Origin: Rhodocyclales bacterium
Lineage (GTDB): Bacteria > Pseudomonadota > Gammaproteobacteria > Burkholderiales > Rhodocyclaceae
Reading direction: 5' to 3'
DNA: 64,000 nt
NCBI GenBank assembly: GCA_016235805.1
Contig: JACRIY010000124.1
Location: 1 to 64,000, forward strand
Shown: positions 39,880-49,491 of the stretch, in pieces
Layout: every line of letters starts with the position of its first letter
Position numbering within the stretch: the first letter of the stretch is position 1
The notes under the pieces: model-generated
Told to the model about the DNA's origin: nothing
Seen by the model: the letters and a program-made list of their open reading frames with translations, nothing else
Database searches by the model: none
Position numbers and translations under genes: made by a program

Positions 39880-40167
39880 TTACGCGTCGTAGGCAAGCAG
39901 CACCACGTCCGCCGCCTCGTGCCGCAGCGGGATCAGCGCCTGGTAGGCGGCCGACGCGTGCCAACCGGCGAGCGCCGCAGCATCGGGAAAACTGCCGACC
40001 ACCACGCCGGCATGCGCATGCTCGCCGGAAAGCACCGTGGCCAGCGTGCCGCGGAAAATCAGTTCGCCGCCCCAGGGCGCCAGCGTCGCCGGCACGCGGC
40101 TGCGATACTCGTCCCATTTCGCGGCGTCCTTTACCGTGATGTGTCCGATCAGGTAGGCCTTGTTCAT
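39880..40167 (-). CDS. DUF1330 family protein
   Basis: KAYLIGHITVKDAAKWDEYRSRVPATLAPWGGELIFRG. Confidence 0.8.
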   Translation of the reverse strand: MNKAYLIGHITVKDAAKWDEYRSRVPATLAPWGGELIFRGTLATVLSGEHAHAGVVVGSFPDAAALAGWHASAAYQALIPLRHEAADVVLLAYDA

Positions 40168-40193
40168 CTGTCGATCTCCGTCCGGGGCAAGCC

Positions 40194-41078
40194 TCAGGCC
40201 AGTTCGCCGCGCACCACGGGTATGACGCCACCACCGACGCTGATCTCGCGTCCGGCACCGTTACCGTGCGCGCGCAGGCGCACCAGCGAAGGGCGGCGCA
40301 CCTCGTAGCCCTGTTCGATGCGCAGGTCCAGTTCGTTGCGCTCCAGGTAGCCGTATTCCAACAGCCAGGCACCGAGGAAGGCGGCGCCATTGCCCGTCGC
40401 CGGGTCCTCGCGCACGCCGTGCGCTTCGAAGAAGAAACGGGCGCACAGGTCGTTGCCGGGGTGGTGGGTTTCGAGGCAGAACAGGTAGGTCAGCGGCGGG
40501 AAGCCTTCTGCCAGCAGAGGCGCATAGGCCGCCAGGTCGAGCCGCGCGCGACGCAAGGCGTCCAGACTGTTGAGCGGCACCACCATCGCTGCGGTGCTGG
40601 CGCCGAACTGCTGCACCGGCGCCCGGCAGTCGATGTCGGTCGCGGCGAGGCCCAGCGCCGCCGCCATGCGTTCCGCCGCGCAGGTCGGGCCGGCGCTCAC
40701 CGGTGGCGCCCGGAACCACGCCGTTTCCGGACCCGCGACGTCGGCCTCGAAACTCACCGGCACCTGGCCGACCGGGAGGTTGAGCCGCACCGGGCCGGGC
40801 TCCCGTGTCGCAAGGTGATGGCGCACCACCCAGGCCGTGCCCAGGATCGGATGGCCGGCGAAGGAGATCTCGCGCGCCGGGGTGAACAGGCGCACGCGGT
40901 AGCCGCCGTCGGCCTCGGGCCGAGAGCTGACGAAGGTCGTCTCCGAGTAGTTGGTTTCCGCCGCCACCAGCTGCATCGTCGCCGTGTCCATGCCGTCGGC
41001 GTCGAGCACCACCGCCAGCGGATTGCCGGCATAGGCATGCGCGGCGAAAACATCGACGATGTGGAATGGCCTTGCCAT
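40194..41078 (-). CDS. PhzF family isomerase/epimerase
   Basis: MARPFHIVDVFAAHAYAGNPLAVVLDA, ETTFV, EDPATGNGAAFLGAWL; start trimmed. Confidence 0.9.
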   Translation of the reverse strand: MARPFHIVDVFAAHAYAGNPLAVVLDADGMDTATMQLVAAETNYSETTFVSSRPEADGGYRVRLFTPAREISFAGHPILGTAWVVRHHLATREPGPVRLNLPVGQVPVSFEADVAGPETAWFRAPPVSAGPTCAAERMAAALGLAATDIDCRAPVQQFGASTAAMVVPLNSLDALRRARLDLAAYAPLLAEGFPPLTYLFCLETHHPGNDLCARFFFEAHGVREDPATGNGAAFLGAWLLEYGYLERNELDLRIEQGYEVRRPSLVRLRAHGNGAGREISVGGGVIPVVRGELA

Positions 41079-41159
41079 GATTGACCTGCCTTGCGGGAGC
41101 GATGGCGGAATTCTACCGGTCGGCTGCCTTGGGGACGCATCGCTCGCGCTTTCGCCAAA

Positions 41160-41180
41160 AGTCGGCGCTGGCGGCACGGC
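41160..41180 (+). repeat. 21-nt core repeat, intergenic between phzF-like and ampG-like genes
   Basis: Exact AGTCGGCGCTGGCGGCACGGC preceded by AAA. Confidence 0.85.
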
Positions 41181-41292
41181 AAAGTCCGCGTCGGCGACCG
41201 TTGATACCGGGTACGCCGGCTAGAATGCGTTTCGCTTCGTTACGAGATCGAATGGTGACGTACCTCCGCCGAATTCAGCTGCACGTCGAGAA

Positions 41293-42558
41293 TTGATGCC
41301 GCCCTGGCTTGCCGCGCTGTTTACCCGGCGCATGCTGATCTGCGTGTTCACCGGCTTCTCGTCCGGCTTGCCGCTGTATCTGCTGCTGAATCTGGTGCCG
41401 GCCTGGCTGCGATCCGAGGGTGTGGACCTGAAGACTATCGGCCTGTTCGCCCTGATCCAGTTCCCCTACACTTGGAAGTTCCTCTGGTCGCCGCTGCTCG
41501 ACCGTTATGCGCCTCCGCTGGGCCGGCGTCGCGGCTGGATGCTGATCACGCAGCTGGGCCTGCTGGCGGCGATCGCCTCGCTCGGGCTGTTCGCGCCGGG
41601 CAGCGAGATCGTACCGATACTCTGGCTGACCGCGGCGGTGGCGCTCTTGTCGGCGACACAGGACATCGCGCTCGACGCCTACCGGCGCGAGATCCTCTCA
41701 GAGTCCGAGCTGGGCCTGGGCAACTCGGTGCACGTCAATGCCTATCGCATCGCCGGCCTGGTGCCGGGTTCGCTCTCACTGATCCTCGCCGACCGCATGC
41801 CCTGGCTGCAGGTGTTCGTCATCACCGCGCTGTTCATGCTGCCGGGCATGCTGCTGGCCTTGTTCGCGCGCGAGCCGGCGGTGGCCGGGAATGCGCCGAA
41901 GACACTGCGCGACGCGGTGGTGGAGCCCTTCCACGAATTCATCAACCGCGCCGGACTCAAGGAGGCGTTGCTGATCCTCGGCTTCATCTTCCTCTACAAG
42001 CTGGGCGATTCGATGTGCACAGCACTGGCGACCCCCTTTTACCTCGACATGGGTTTCGCCAAATCCGAGATCGGCATCGTCGCCAAAAATGCCGGCTTGT
42101 GGCCGGCCGTGATCGGCGGGCTGATCGGCGGCTTGTGGATGGTGAAGCTCGGAATCAATCGTGCGCTGTGGCTGTTCGGCGTGGTGCAGCTGGTGTCGAT
42201 CTTCGGCTTTGCCTGGCTGGCGTGGATCGGCCGCCACGAGTCGGTCGGTGCGGTCGAACTGGCGCAACTGGCGCTGGTGATCGGCTTCGAGGCGCTCGGC
42301 GTGGGCTTGGGCACCGCGGCCTTCGTCGCCTTCATTGCGCGGGCCACGCACCCGCTCTACACGGCAACGCAGTTCGCGTTGTTCACCAGCCTCGCCGCCG
42401 TGCCGCGCACTTTCATCAACGCTACCACCGGCTACCTGATCGAAGTGCTCGGCTGGTTTCCCTTCTTCATGCTCTGCGCGTTGCTGGCGGTGCCCGGCAT
42501 GGTGCTGCTGCTCAAGGTCGCACCCTGGAATCCGGCGGCTGCGACCTCGAAGCCCTGA
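41293..42558 (+). CDS. ampG: AmpG-like MFS permease
   Basis: GFSSGLPLYLLLNLVPAWLRSEGVDLKTIGLF, YTWKFLWSPLLDRYAPP, SATQDIALDAYR. Confidence 0.9.
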   Translation: MMPPWLAALFTRRMLICVFTGFSSGLPLYLLLNLVPAWLRSEGVDLKTIGLFALIQFPYTWKFLWSPLLDRYAPPLGRRRGWMLITQLGLLAAIASLGLFAPGSEIVPILWLTAAVALLSATQDIALDAYRREILSESELGLGNSVHVNAYRIAGLVPGSLSLILADRMPWLQVFVITALFMLPGMLLALFAREPAVAGNAPKTLRDAVVEPFHEFINRAGLKEALLILGFIFLYKLGDSMCTALATPFYLDMGFAKSEIGIVAKNAGLWPAVIGGLIGGLWMVKLGINRALWLFGVVQLVSIFGFAWLAWIGRHESVGAVELAQLALVIGFEALGVGLGTAAFVAFIARATHPLYTATQFALFTSLAAVPRTFINATTGYLIEVLGWFPFFMLCALLAVPGMVLLLKVAPWNPAAATSKP

Positions 42559-42710
42559 AGGCGAGTCTTTCGGCGTGATAAATGTCACACTCAGTCGGCA
42601 TTCGTGGCGGCAATACAACAGGCTTCAAGGAATTTGACGCCCCACTCAACTTTTCCTCCGACGCGACGTTATATCCTCAGAGGCGCACGGTTCCAGTCAA
42701 GGAGACGGCA

Positions 42711-42914
42711 ATGCTAATGGTGATGGAAATGAGTACAGGCAAGCTTATCGAGGATGAATTCGGCGCATTCGAGGACGAGGTCCTCAATGCCGAATGGACG
42801 CCGCCCAGCCCCGAGCTTCAGCTCGGACTGCAGGAAGTCCAGCATCGCACGACGACCGCCAAGGACGTCGACGCCGATGCGTTCCTCGCCGCGATGTACC
42901 TCGCACAGCGCTAG
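42711..42914 (+). CDS. Small hypothetical protein (67 aa)
   Basis: MLMVMEMSTGKLIEDEFGAFEDEVLNAEWTPPSPELQLGLQ with upstream AAGGAG. Confidence 0.55.
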   Translation: MLMVMEMSTGKLIEDEFGAFEDEVLNAEWTPPSPELQLGLQEVQHRTTTAKDVDADAFLAAMYLAQR

Positions 42915-43015
42915 GCCGCTGACCCATCCGCCGCCGCCGGTAAGTCCGGCGGGCAGGGCGGCGCGTGGCGCGCTTGTTGGTATGATCGCGCGCTTTCGCC
43001 TCCAAGAAGTGCACG

Positions 43016-43465
43016 ATGACCTCCTCCGCCGAAACCGCTCCTCCCCTTCCGCGTCGCGCCGATTTCCCGCATTTCCTCGCCATCCCGACGCGCTGGATGG
43101 ACAACGACGTTTATGGCCATGTCAATAACGTCGTCTATTACAGCTATTTCGACACCGTCATCAACGAATGCCTGATCCGCGAAGGCGGTCTGGACATCCA
43201 TGACGGCACGGCGATCGGCTATTGCGCCGAGTCCCAATGCCGGTATCTGGCGCCGCTGGCCTTTCCGGAAATCATCGACGCCGGATTGCGTGTGCTGCAT
43301 CTGGGCAAGTCCTCGGTGCGCTACGAGATCGCCCTGTTTCCCCAGGGCGAGACCACGCCTGCAGCCGTCGGCTGGTTCGTGCATGTTTTCGTCGCCCGCG
43401 CCGACGACCGGCCGACCCCTATCCCTCCCGGCATTCGCGCCTGCCTCGAACGCTTGCGGGGCTGA
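43016..43465 (+). CDS. Acyl-CoA thioesterase (4HBT hotdog fold)
   Basis: IPTRWMDNDVYGHVNNVVYYSYFDTVIN. Confidence 0.9.
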   Translation: MTSSAETAPPLPRRADFPHFLAIPTRWMDNDVYGHVNNVVYYSYFDTVINECLIREGGLDIHDGTAIGYCAESQCRYLAPLAFPEIIDAGLRVLHLGKSSVRYEIALFPQGETTPAAVGWFVHVFVARADDRPTPIPPGIRACLERLRG

Positions 43466-43472
43466 ACCGCGC

Positions 43473-43829
43473 TCAAGCAGGCAGCAGGCGAATCCGGCTC
43501 GGGCGCTGCGCCTGGACCACGGCGTGGTCGCGGGGATGAATTTCGAAATTCTGCCCGGGGCCAAGGATGTAGTCTTCGGCATCGCCGTCGCGGGTCAGCC
43601 AAAGCTGACCCTCAAGGCACTGCAGGGTAAGGCGCCGGTTGTCCAGCACCAGCATCTGATCTTTTGCCAGCACCTGCTCAAGTGCGCCTGCATTCGCTGC
43701 ATGCATTCCTTGGGGGAATTCGCTAGCATGGCCGGTAATTGCTTCCTGCGACACCGCCTGGATCAGGCGGGCGCGCGAACTTCTTCCGAGGCACATCAGC
43801 GAGGCAACCGATATGGCTTGCGTAGTCAT
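43473..43829 (-). CDS. DUF2917 family protein
   Basis: LQCLEGQLWLTRDGDAEDYILGPGQNFEIHPRDHAVVQA. Confidence 0.75.
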   Translation of the reverse strand: MTTQAISVASLMCLGRSSRARLIQAVSQEAITGHASEFPQGMHAANAGALEQVLAKDQMLVLDNRRLTLQCLEGQLWLTRDGDAEDYILGPGQNFEIHPRDHAVVQAQRPSRIRLLPA

Positions 43830-43927
43830 GATTTCTTGCTCCTTCGAGGATTGCGGTGAAGGCATTGTTCGCCCGGCTGCAGAGCGTGACCAGCGATTTC
43901 GCGGCTTTCAACGCATGAGAAAATGGA

Positions 43928-44863
43928 ATGCATAAGGATGGCCTGCCGCCCTTGGAGGCACTGCGCGTTTTCGCCGCCGCAGCGCGCCACCTGAGCTTCA
44001 CGCGCGCCGCCGAGGAACTGTTCGTCACCCAGTCGGCGGTGAGCAAGCAGGTGATCGCCCTGGAGTCGGCGCTGGCGACACGGCTTTTCGAACGCCGCAC
44101 GCGCGCACTGGTCCTCACTGCCGCAGGCGAACGCCTGCACCGCTCGGCCGAATTGGCTTTCGCCGAAATTCGCGCCGCGGCGGTCGAGTTGCGCGGCGGC
44201 GACGAACCGACGGTGACGCTGGCGACGACGCAGGCCTTCGCAAGTTTCTGGCTGATTCCGCGTCTGGCGGATTTCCGTCGTCGCCATCCCGGCATCGACA
44301 TCCGCATCTCCGCCGACACGCGCTTGGTCGACCTGGAACGTGGGCGTTTCGATGCCGCCGTGCGCTATCTGCAGGACCGCAACGCGCCGGTCACGGCGTT
44401 ACGGTTGTTCGGCGACACGGTGCTGCCGGTGGCGAGCCCGGCCCTGCTGAAAGCCGCCGGACCGCTGGCGAAGCCCGCCGACCTGGCGCGCCATGTCCTG
44501 CTGGTCTATGAGGACGGCGAACAGCGGCGTCCCTGGCTTTCGTGGCCGGCCTGGCTGGAAATGGCTGGGGTGGCCGACCTGCGTCCGGCCGGCAGCATCG
44601 CCTTCAACCAGTACGAACCGACCATTCGTGCGGCGCTTGACGGACAGGGCGTGGCGCTGGCGACCCGGGCACTGGTGGCCGACCTGCTGCGCGACGGCAA
44701 GCTGGTCGCTCCGCTGTCGCAGCGCTTCTCCAATCCGCGCGCCTATTACTTTTTGCTCGCCGAGCATTCTGCTGCACGCCCTGCGGTCGAGGCGTTTCGG
44801 GACTGGCTCGCGTGCCAGGTCGAATCCTGCATCGCCGCCGACGTTAAACTGCCGCCAATCTGA
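43928..44863 (+). CDS. LysR family transcriptional regulator (GcvA-like)
   Basis: LPPLEALRVFAAAARHLSFTRAAEELFVTQSAVSKQVIALE. Confidence 0.93.
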   Translation: MHKDGLPPLEALRVFAAAARHLSFTRAAEELFVTQSAVSKQVIALESALATRLFERRTRALVLTAAGERLHRSAELAFAEIRAAAVELRGGDEPTVTLATTQAFASFWLIPRLADFRRRHPGIDIRISADTRLVDLERGRFDAAVRYLQDRNAPVTALRLFGDTVLPVASPALLKAAGPLAKPADLARHVLLVYEDGEQRRPWLSWPAWLEMAGVADLRPAGSIAFNQYEPTIRAALDGQGVALATRALVADLLRDGKLVAPLSQRFSNPRAYYFLLAEHSAARPAVEAFRDWLACQVESCIAADVKLPPI

Positions 44864-44887
44864 GCCGGTCCTGCCAAGGAGCATCGA

Positions 44888-45364
44888 TTGATTTCGCCAC
44901 ACGCCCGGATAGCCGTTTGCCTTGCTGCGCTGGCGCAACCCGTCGCCGCCGCGAACGTCACCTGTCCCGATCTGGCGACTGCGGTGCAGGTCGCGGCCTG
45001 CCCGGCCGAAGAGGAACTGCGCTACACCTTCAACGGTTATTGCGGCAGCGATGCCCAGGCCTACAAGGGTGAAACCGGGGTCTGTACCGATTACCAGGAC
45101 TACCGCAGGCTGAAGAATGTCGCGCTCTGGGAATCCGCCGACGGCGCCTTCAGCGCCTATGTCTCCTGCGATCGCCCGCCGGCCGAAGTCAAGGCGGCAA
45201 GGGTCTCCTCGCTGCGCATTGCCAGGCAGGGGAAGATGAACCTGCTGGTCTGCAGCTATGGGGAAGGACTCAGTTTCACGCTGCGTACCCGCGCCGAATG
45301 CCGTCTCGATCTGATCGAGGGCTGCGCCAACGATGCGGCGGCCTGCAGGGCCACTTGCGACTGA
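44888..45364 (+). CDS. Hypothetical secreted protein
   Basis: N-terminal signal-like segment, cysteine-rich. Confidence 0.55.
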   Translation: MISPHARIAVCLAALAQPVAAANVTCPDLATAVQVAACPAEEELRYTFNGYCGSDAQAYKGETGVCTDYQDYRRLKNVALWESADGAFSAYVSCDRPPAEVKAARVSSLRIARQGKMNLLVCSYGEGLSFTLRTRAECRLDLIEGCANDAAACRATCD

Positions 45365-45380
45365 CTATCTGGAGGAGAAC

Positions 45381-45539
45381 ATGCCGAGGAAACGCGACGA
45401 CAGGCCAAAGTCCGACCCGCAGCGGCCCGCCGATCCTCTGCCGCAACCCGTGTGCCGGCGCTGCGGCGCGCCAGGTCCGGTGGGCGACGACGGCTTTTGC
45501 GACAAGTGTGAGAAGGCGCTGGAGCAGGCCTGTCTCTGA
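45381..45539 (+). CDS. Small CxxC...CxxC protein, probable zinc ribbon
   Basis: MPRKRDDRPKSDPQRPADPLPQPVCRRCGAPGPVGDDGFCDKCEKALEQACL with GGAGGAG upstream. Confidence 0.55.
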   Translation: MPRKRDDRPKSDPQRPADPLPQPVCRRCGAPGPVGDDGFCDKCEKALEQACL

Positions 45540-45553
45540 GGTCGCGCCAGATC

Positions 45554-45961
45554 CTACTTGTTGACCGCGTCCCCGGCTGGCGCCGCCGGTTCGGCAACAC
45601 CGGTTTTGCAGCCGGTCACCGGCGTGGTGGCGCCGTCATTGAGCGTCGCGTCATTTCCCGCGAGTTGCAGCACCATGGCGCCCTTGCCATAGCGTGAACC
45701 TTCCGTGCCGATGCGGTCGAGCCGCAACTCGCGCTCGGGAAGGATCAGCCAGACCGCGTCGCCGCCGTCCTGCTTGCGCAGATAGATGCGCTTGCCGCCT
45801 GCGCAAAGGTATTCGGTGGCATTGGCCGGGCTGCGCGAGCGTTCCGGTATGGCCGTGTCGCCACCGAAGGGCCAGACCTTGATTTTCATTTCGCCGCAGC
45901 CGGCGAGCAGCGCGGCGGCTGCGAGTGCCGCGAGACGTGCGGGATTGGATTGCAGGTGCAT
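45554..45961 (-). CDS. Hypothetical lipoprotein (MliC-like)
   Basis: Lipobox LAALAAAALLAGC; YLCAGGKRIYLRKQDGGDAVWLILPERELRLDRI. Confidence 0.6.
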   Translation of the reverse strand: MHLQSNPARLAALAAAALLAGCGEMKIKVWPFGGDTAIPERSRSPANATEYLCAGGKRIYLRKQDGGDAVWLILPERELRLDRIGTEGSRYGKGAMVLQLAGNDATLNDGATTPVTGCKTGVAEPAAPAGDAVNK

Positions 45962-46045
45962 GCGGGACTCCTTTTCAGGCCGGCATGGTGCCACAGATCG
46001 GCGCCGCGCCGGGCATGGGGCGGCAAAGGTCGATCCGCCGCATCG

Positions 46046-47857
46046 TCAGAGATCTAGCGCGGCGGCGATTTCCCGCCGCGTCTCTTCGATCGCGCGTTCC
46101 AGGCTGCGCAGTTCCGGAACGCCACCGAGCTCGCTTTTGAGTGCCGACTCGAGCGCGCCGGCCTTGAGATGGAGGTCGTCGAGCCCGAGTGTGCCGGCAC
46201 GTCCCTTGAAGGTGTGTGCCATTCGGGTCGCCAGTTCAATCTGCCCGGCCGCCATTGCGCGACGAATGTCCGGCGCCACCGAGGGGGTCTCCTCGACGAA
46301 TTTTGTCAGCCAGTAGCGATAGCGCTGCTCGTTGCCGAAAAAGCGGGTGAGCGCCGCCACGGTGTCCACACCGCGCATCGACGGCAACGAGGGCCGCGGG
46401 GACTCGGGCGCCATCTCGACTGGGGCGGGGATTCCCGGCGTCCTGCGTTCGGGCAGCCATTTGGCCAGCATCCGGTAAAAGTCGTTGGCATCGAAGGGCT
46501 TGCAGACGTGATCGCTCATTCCGGCATCGCTGCTGATGCGCTTCTCGTGGGCCAGGACATGCGCCGTCATGGCGACGATCGGCAACCGTTCGAAGCCGGG
46601 CCAGGTGCGTATCAGGCGCGTCGCGGACAGGCCGTCAAGGACGGGCATCTGGATGTCCATCAGCACAAGGTCGAATCGGTCCGGGCCGGATTCCCTGAGG
46701 ATATCGACGGCCTCCTGGCCGTTGCCTGCAGTACACGGCGTGATGCCGACGGCTTGCAGCAGTTCGATGGCGATTTCCATGTTCATCGCGTCGTCTTCGA
46801 CGACCAGCACGCCAGCCTGCGCGACATGAAGCGCGATCGCCGGGTCGGCCTCTTCCTCCGACCGTTCCGCCTCGTCGCCGAGGGCGAGCCGGATGGCAAG
46901 GCGGAAGGTGCTGCCAAGGCCTTCGCCGCTGTCGACCGTGATCCTGCCGTTCATCATCTCGGCGAAGCGCTGGCTGAGTGCGAGTCCAAGGCCGGTACCA
47001 CCGTATTTCCGCGTCATCGACACGTCGGTCTGGGCAAAGGGCTGGAACAGGCCGCCGATGTCGGCGGCGCGAATACCGACGCCGGTATCGGAGACGCTCA
47101 TGACCAGGCCTGCGGAATCCGTCGCCGGACCATCGACGCCGATACGGACGTCAACCCGGCCGGCCGGGGTGAATTTGATGGCATTGCCTATCAGATTGAG
47201 CAGGATCTGCTCAAGCCGCAGGGGATCGCCAAGCAGGCGGTCGGGGACCTCGTCGTCGATATGAAAATCCAGCAGCAGCCCCTTGGCTTCCGCCTTGTTG
47301 GCCATCACACCCTCGGCGTGTCGGATCATGTTGCGCAGGCTGAAGGGAATCGTCTCCACCTCCATGCGGCCGGCGACTATCTTCGACAGGTCGAGCAGAT
47401 CGTTGATGATGCGTGACAGGTGCTTGCCGGCCTTGCCGATCTTTTCCAGGTAGTCGCGCTGCGCCGGATTCTCGCAGCGACTCAGCGCGAGCGCCGACAG
47501 GCCGATGACGGCGCCGAGCGGTGTCCGCAGTTCGTGGCTGACATTGGCGACGAAGGCATCCTTGGCCTTGTCGGCTATCCGCGCCGCTTCCAGAGCGTCG
47601 CTCAGTTCGGCGGTGCGTTCCCGTACCAGTCGTTCGAGGTGTCCCCGTTGTTCCTCAAGGGCTTTTTCGGTGATCCTGAACCCGCCGCTGTCGTCCAACA
47701 CATTGCCGGGCATGGCGCGCTGTGCAAGGCGCGGTTTGATTCGCCGCAAGGAAGGGGAACTGCGGTATCCGGCCAGTTCGGGAATCCGCAGCCTTCCCCC
47801 ACGTACCCGCCGCAGCGGGCCGCGCGCCTTTCGTGTTGAGGGATTACTTCGGGCCAT
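46046..47857 (-). CDS. Hybrid histidine kinase (HisKA-HATPase-REC-Hpt), no recognisable input domain
   Basis: VANVSHELRTPLGAVIG, SDTGVGI...GGTGLGLALSQRFAEMM, LVLMDIQMPVLDGLSATRLIR, MAHTFKGRAGTLG. Confidence 0.88.
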   Translation of the reverse strand: MARSNPSTRKARGPLRRVRGGRLRIPELAGYRSSPSLRRIKPRLAQRAMPGNVLDDSGGFRITEKALEEQRGHLERLVRERTAELSDALEAARIADKAKDAFVANVSHELRTPLGAVIGLSALALSRCENPAQRDYLEKIGKAGKHLSRIINDLLDLSKIVAGRMEVETIPFSLRNMIRHAEGVMANKAEAKGLLLDFHIDDEVPDRLLGDPLRLEQILLNLIGNAIKFTPAGRVDVRIGVDGPATDSAGLVMSVSDTGVGIRAADIGGLFQPFAQTDVSMTRKYGGTGLGLALSQRFAEMMNGRITVDSGEGLGSTFRLAIRLALGDEAERSEEEADPAIALHVAQAGVLVVEDDAMNMEIAIELLQAVGITPCTAGNGQEAVDILRESGPDRFDLVLMDIQMPVLDGLSATRLIRTWPGFERLPIVAMTAHVLAHEKRISSDAGMSDHVCKPFDANDFYRMLAKWLPERRTPGIPAPVEMAPESPRPSLPSMRGVDTVAALTRFFGNEQRYRYWLTKFVEETPSVAPDIRRAMAAGQIELATRMAHTFKGRAGTLGLDDLHLKAGALESALKSELGGVPELRSLERAIEETRREIAAALDL

Positions 47858-48045
47858 TGCAGTGTCCGGTCGTGTTGGCGGCGCGCTGTGCCGCTGTTCG
47901 CTTCGCTGTCGCGCGCCACATTGCCTGCCAACGGAAAACCAGAGCGTAATCAGGTGATGCTCACGTCGGCCAGCAAGCCCAAGCCTAGGGCAAAGCGGGA
48001 AAAATTCCTACTGACAGAAATGACAGGTTTTTCGCCAGAAACGCG

Positions 48046-48081
48046 ATTTTTTGATCGAAATCAGGCGGCTTTTCGCGAAAA
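48046..48081. promoter_or_regulatory. Palindrome cluster upstream of the cqsA/lqsA-like gene
   Basis: GATTT-TTTGATCG-AAATC at 48046-48063 and perfect 12-bp palindrome TTTTCGCGAAAA at 48070-48081. Confidence 0.35.
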
Positions 48082-48173
48082 CAGGGGCGTCGCCCCATGT
48101 CCACCTGTTTGGAACAGAATGAAACTTGCAGCCCCGATCGAATCGAAACCCTCGCCTGAAAGGACTCCTGATC

Positions 48174-49472
48174 ATGAAAACCAAAGTAACCAGCATTCGC
48201 CCAGTTTCACAATTTCGTGCCCCGGACCTCGCCGAATTCGCCGCCCTGCGGGTCGACAAATACTATCGCGAGAGAGTGCAGGACACCTGGGCTGGCGGAC
48301 ACATCATGCGGGGTCGCCAGCCTGGACCGGATGCGCTGCAATTATGCAGCAACGACTACCTGGCGCTCGCCAGGCATCCGCGCATCCTGCGCGCCATGGC
48401 CGACAGCATCCAGCGCGACGGCAATGGCCTGCTGATGTCCGGGATATTCGTGCATGGCTCCTGTCCGCACACCGATTTCGAGCAGCGCCTGGCCGAGTTC
48501 ATGCTTGCCGAGGCCGGCGTGCTCTGTCAGTCCGGTTACAGCGCCAATACCGGTCTGATCCAGGTCATCGCCGACGAAAGAACCCCGGTCTATGCGGACA
48601 TGATGGCGCACATGTCCCTTTGGGAAGGCATCAGGCTCGCCGGCGCCAAACCGGTCACCGTCTTCCACAACGAAATCGAGCACCTCGAGCGACAGATCCT
48701 GCGCCATGGTCCTGGCGTGGTGGTGGTCGATTCGGTGTACAGCACTACCGGCAGCATCGCCCCGCTACGCGAAATCGTGGAGATCTGCGAGGCGCAAGGC
48801 TGCATCCTGGTCGCCGACGAGTCCCATTCCCTGGGCACCCATGGTCCGAATGGCGAAGGCCTGGTGGTGGAACTCGGCCTGGCGGAACGCGTGCATTTCC
48901 GTACCGCCAGCCTGGCCAAGGCTTTTGCCGGGCGCGCCGGTTTCGTCACCTGCTCGCGACGCTTCGCCGACTACTTCAAGAGCGAATCGAATCCCGCAAT
49001 ATTCAGCTCGACGCTCCTGCCACACGACATTCGCGGCCTCGATGCCACGCTCACAGTGATTCGCCAGGAGGGATGGCGTCGCGACCGGCTGCGCGCCAAC
49101 GCCGCCTATCTGCGCAATGAGCTCGACGCACTCGGTTATAACCTCAACGACAGCGAATGCCAGATCGTGTCGCTGGAGTCGGGTAGCGAGCAGAACACCA
49201 TCGCCTTGCGCGACGCGCTCGAATCGCGCGGCATTTTCGGCGCGATCTTCTGCGCCCCGGCCACGCCCAAGAGTCGCGCATTGATGCGCTTTTCGGTTCA
49301 TGCCGCGCTGACGGACGACGAATTGAGGCGCATCGTCGCGGTTTGCCGCGACATTCGTGATGAACTTGATGTCGCATCATGGCCCTCGACGCGACGCAAA
49401 CAGCGCGGGAAGGCGGCCAGCGCCGGGGTGGTAAATGCGGGCCGTGCATTGCAGCAGGTCGCCGCGGCGTGA
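48174..49472 (+). CDS. CqsA/LqsA-like PLP-dependent alpha-hydroxyketone autoinducer synthase
   Basis: LQLCSNDYLALARHPRILRAM, GSCPHTDFEQRLAEFM, YADMMAHMSLWEGIRLAGAKPVTVFHNEIEHL, VADESHSLGTHGPNGEGL, RTASLAKAFAGRAG; kinase/regulator neighbours. Confidence 0.85.
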   Translation: MKTKVTSIRPVSQFRAPDLAEFAALRVDKYYRERVQDTWAGGHIMRGRQPGPDALQLCSNDYLALARHPRILRAMADSIQRDGNGLLMSGIFVHGSCPHTDFEQRLAEFMLAEAGVLCQSGYSANTGLIQVIADERTPVYADMMAHMSLWEGIRLAGAKPVTVFHNEIEHLERQILRHGPGVVVVDSVYSTTGSIAPLREIVEICEAQGCILVADESHSLGTHGPNGEGLVVELGLAERVHFRTASLAKAFAGRAGFVTCSRRFADYFKSESNPAIFSSTLLPHDIRGLDATLTVIRQEGWRRDRLRANAAYLRNELDALGYNLNDSECQIVSLESGSEQNTIALRDALESRGIFGAIFCAPATPKSRALMRFSVHAALTDDELRRIVAVCRDIRDELDVASWPSTRRKQRGKAASAGVVNAGRALQQVAAA

Positions 49473-49491
49473 CCGCGTCGCCGCCGGGGGC

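Noticed and set aside
40194-41177. Longer PhzF start at GTG 41177 inside the core repeat
   Set aside because: PhzF proteins start close to the PFHIVDVF segment, so ATG at 41078 is preferred and the repeat is intergenic here
44064-44084. Match AGTCGGCGCTGGCGACACGGC in the LysR gene
   Set aside because: Encodes ESALATRLFER, a conserved LysR segment, so the similarity is best explained by codon usage; not counted as a repeat copy
48110-48131. Possible sigma-54 promoter TGGAACAGAATGAAACTTGCAG upstream of the cqsA/lqsA-like gene
   Set aside because: GG to GC spacing is 15 nt rather than the required 10 nt
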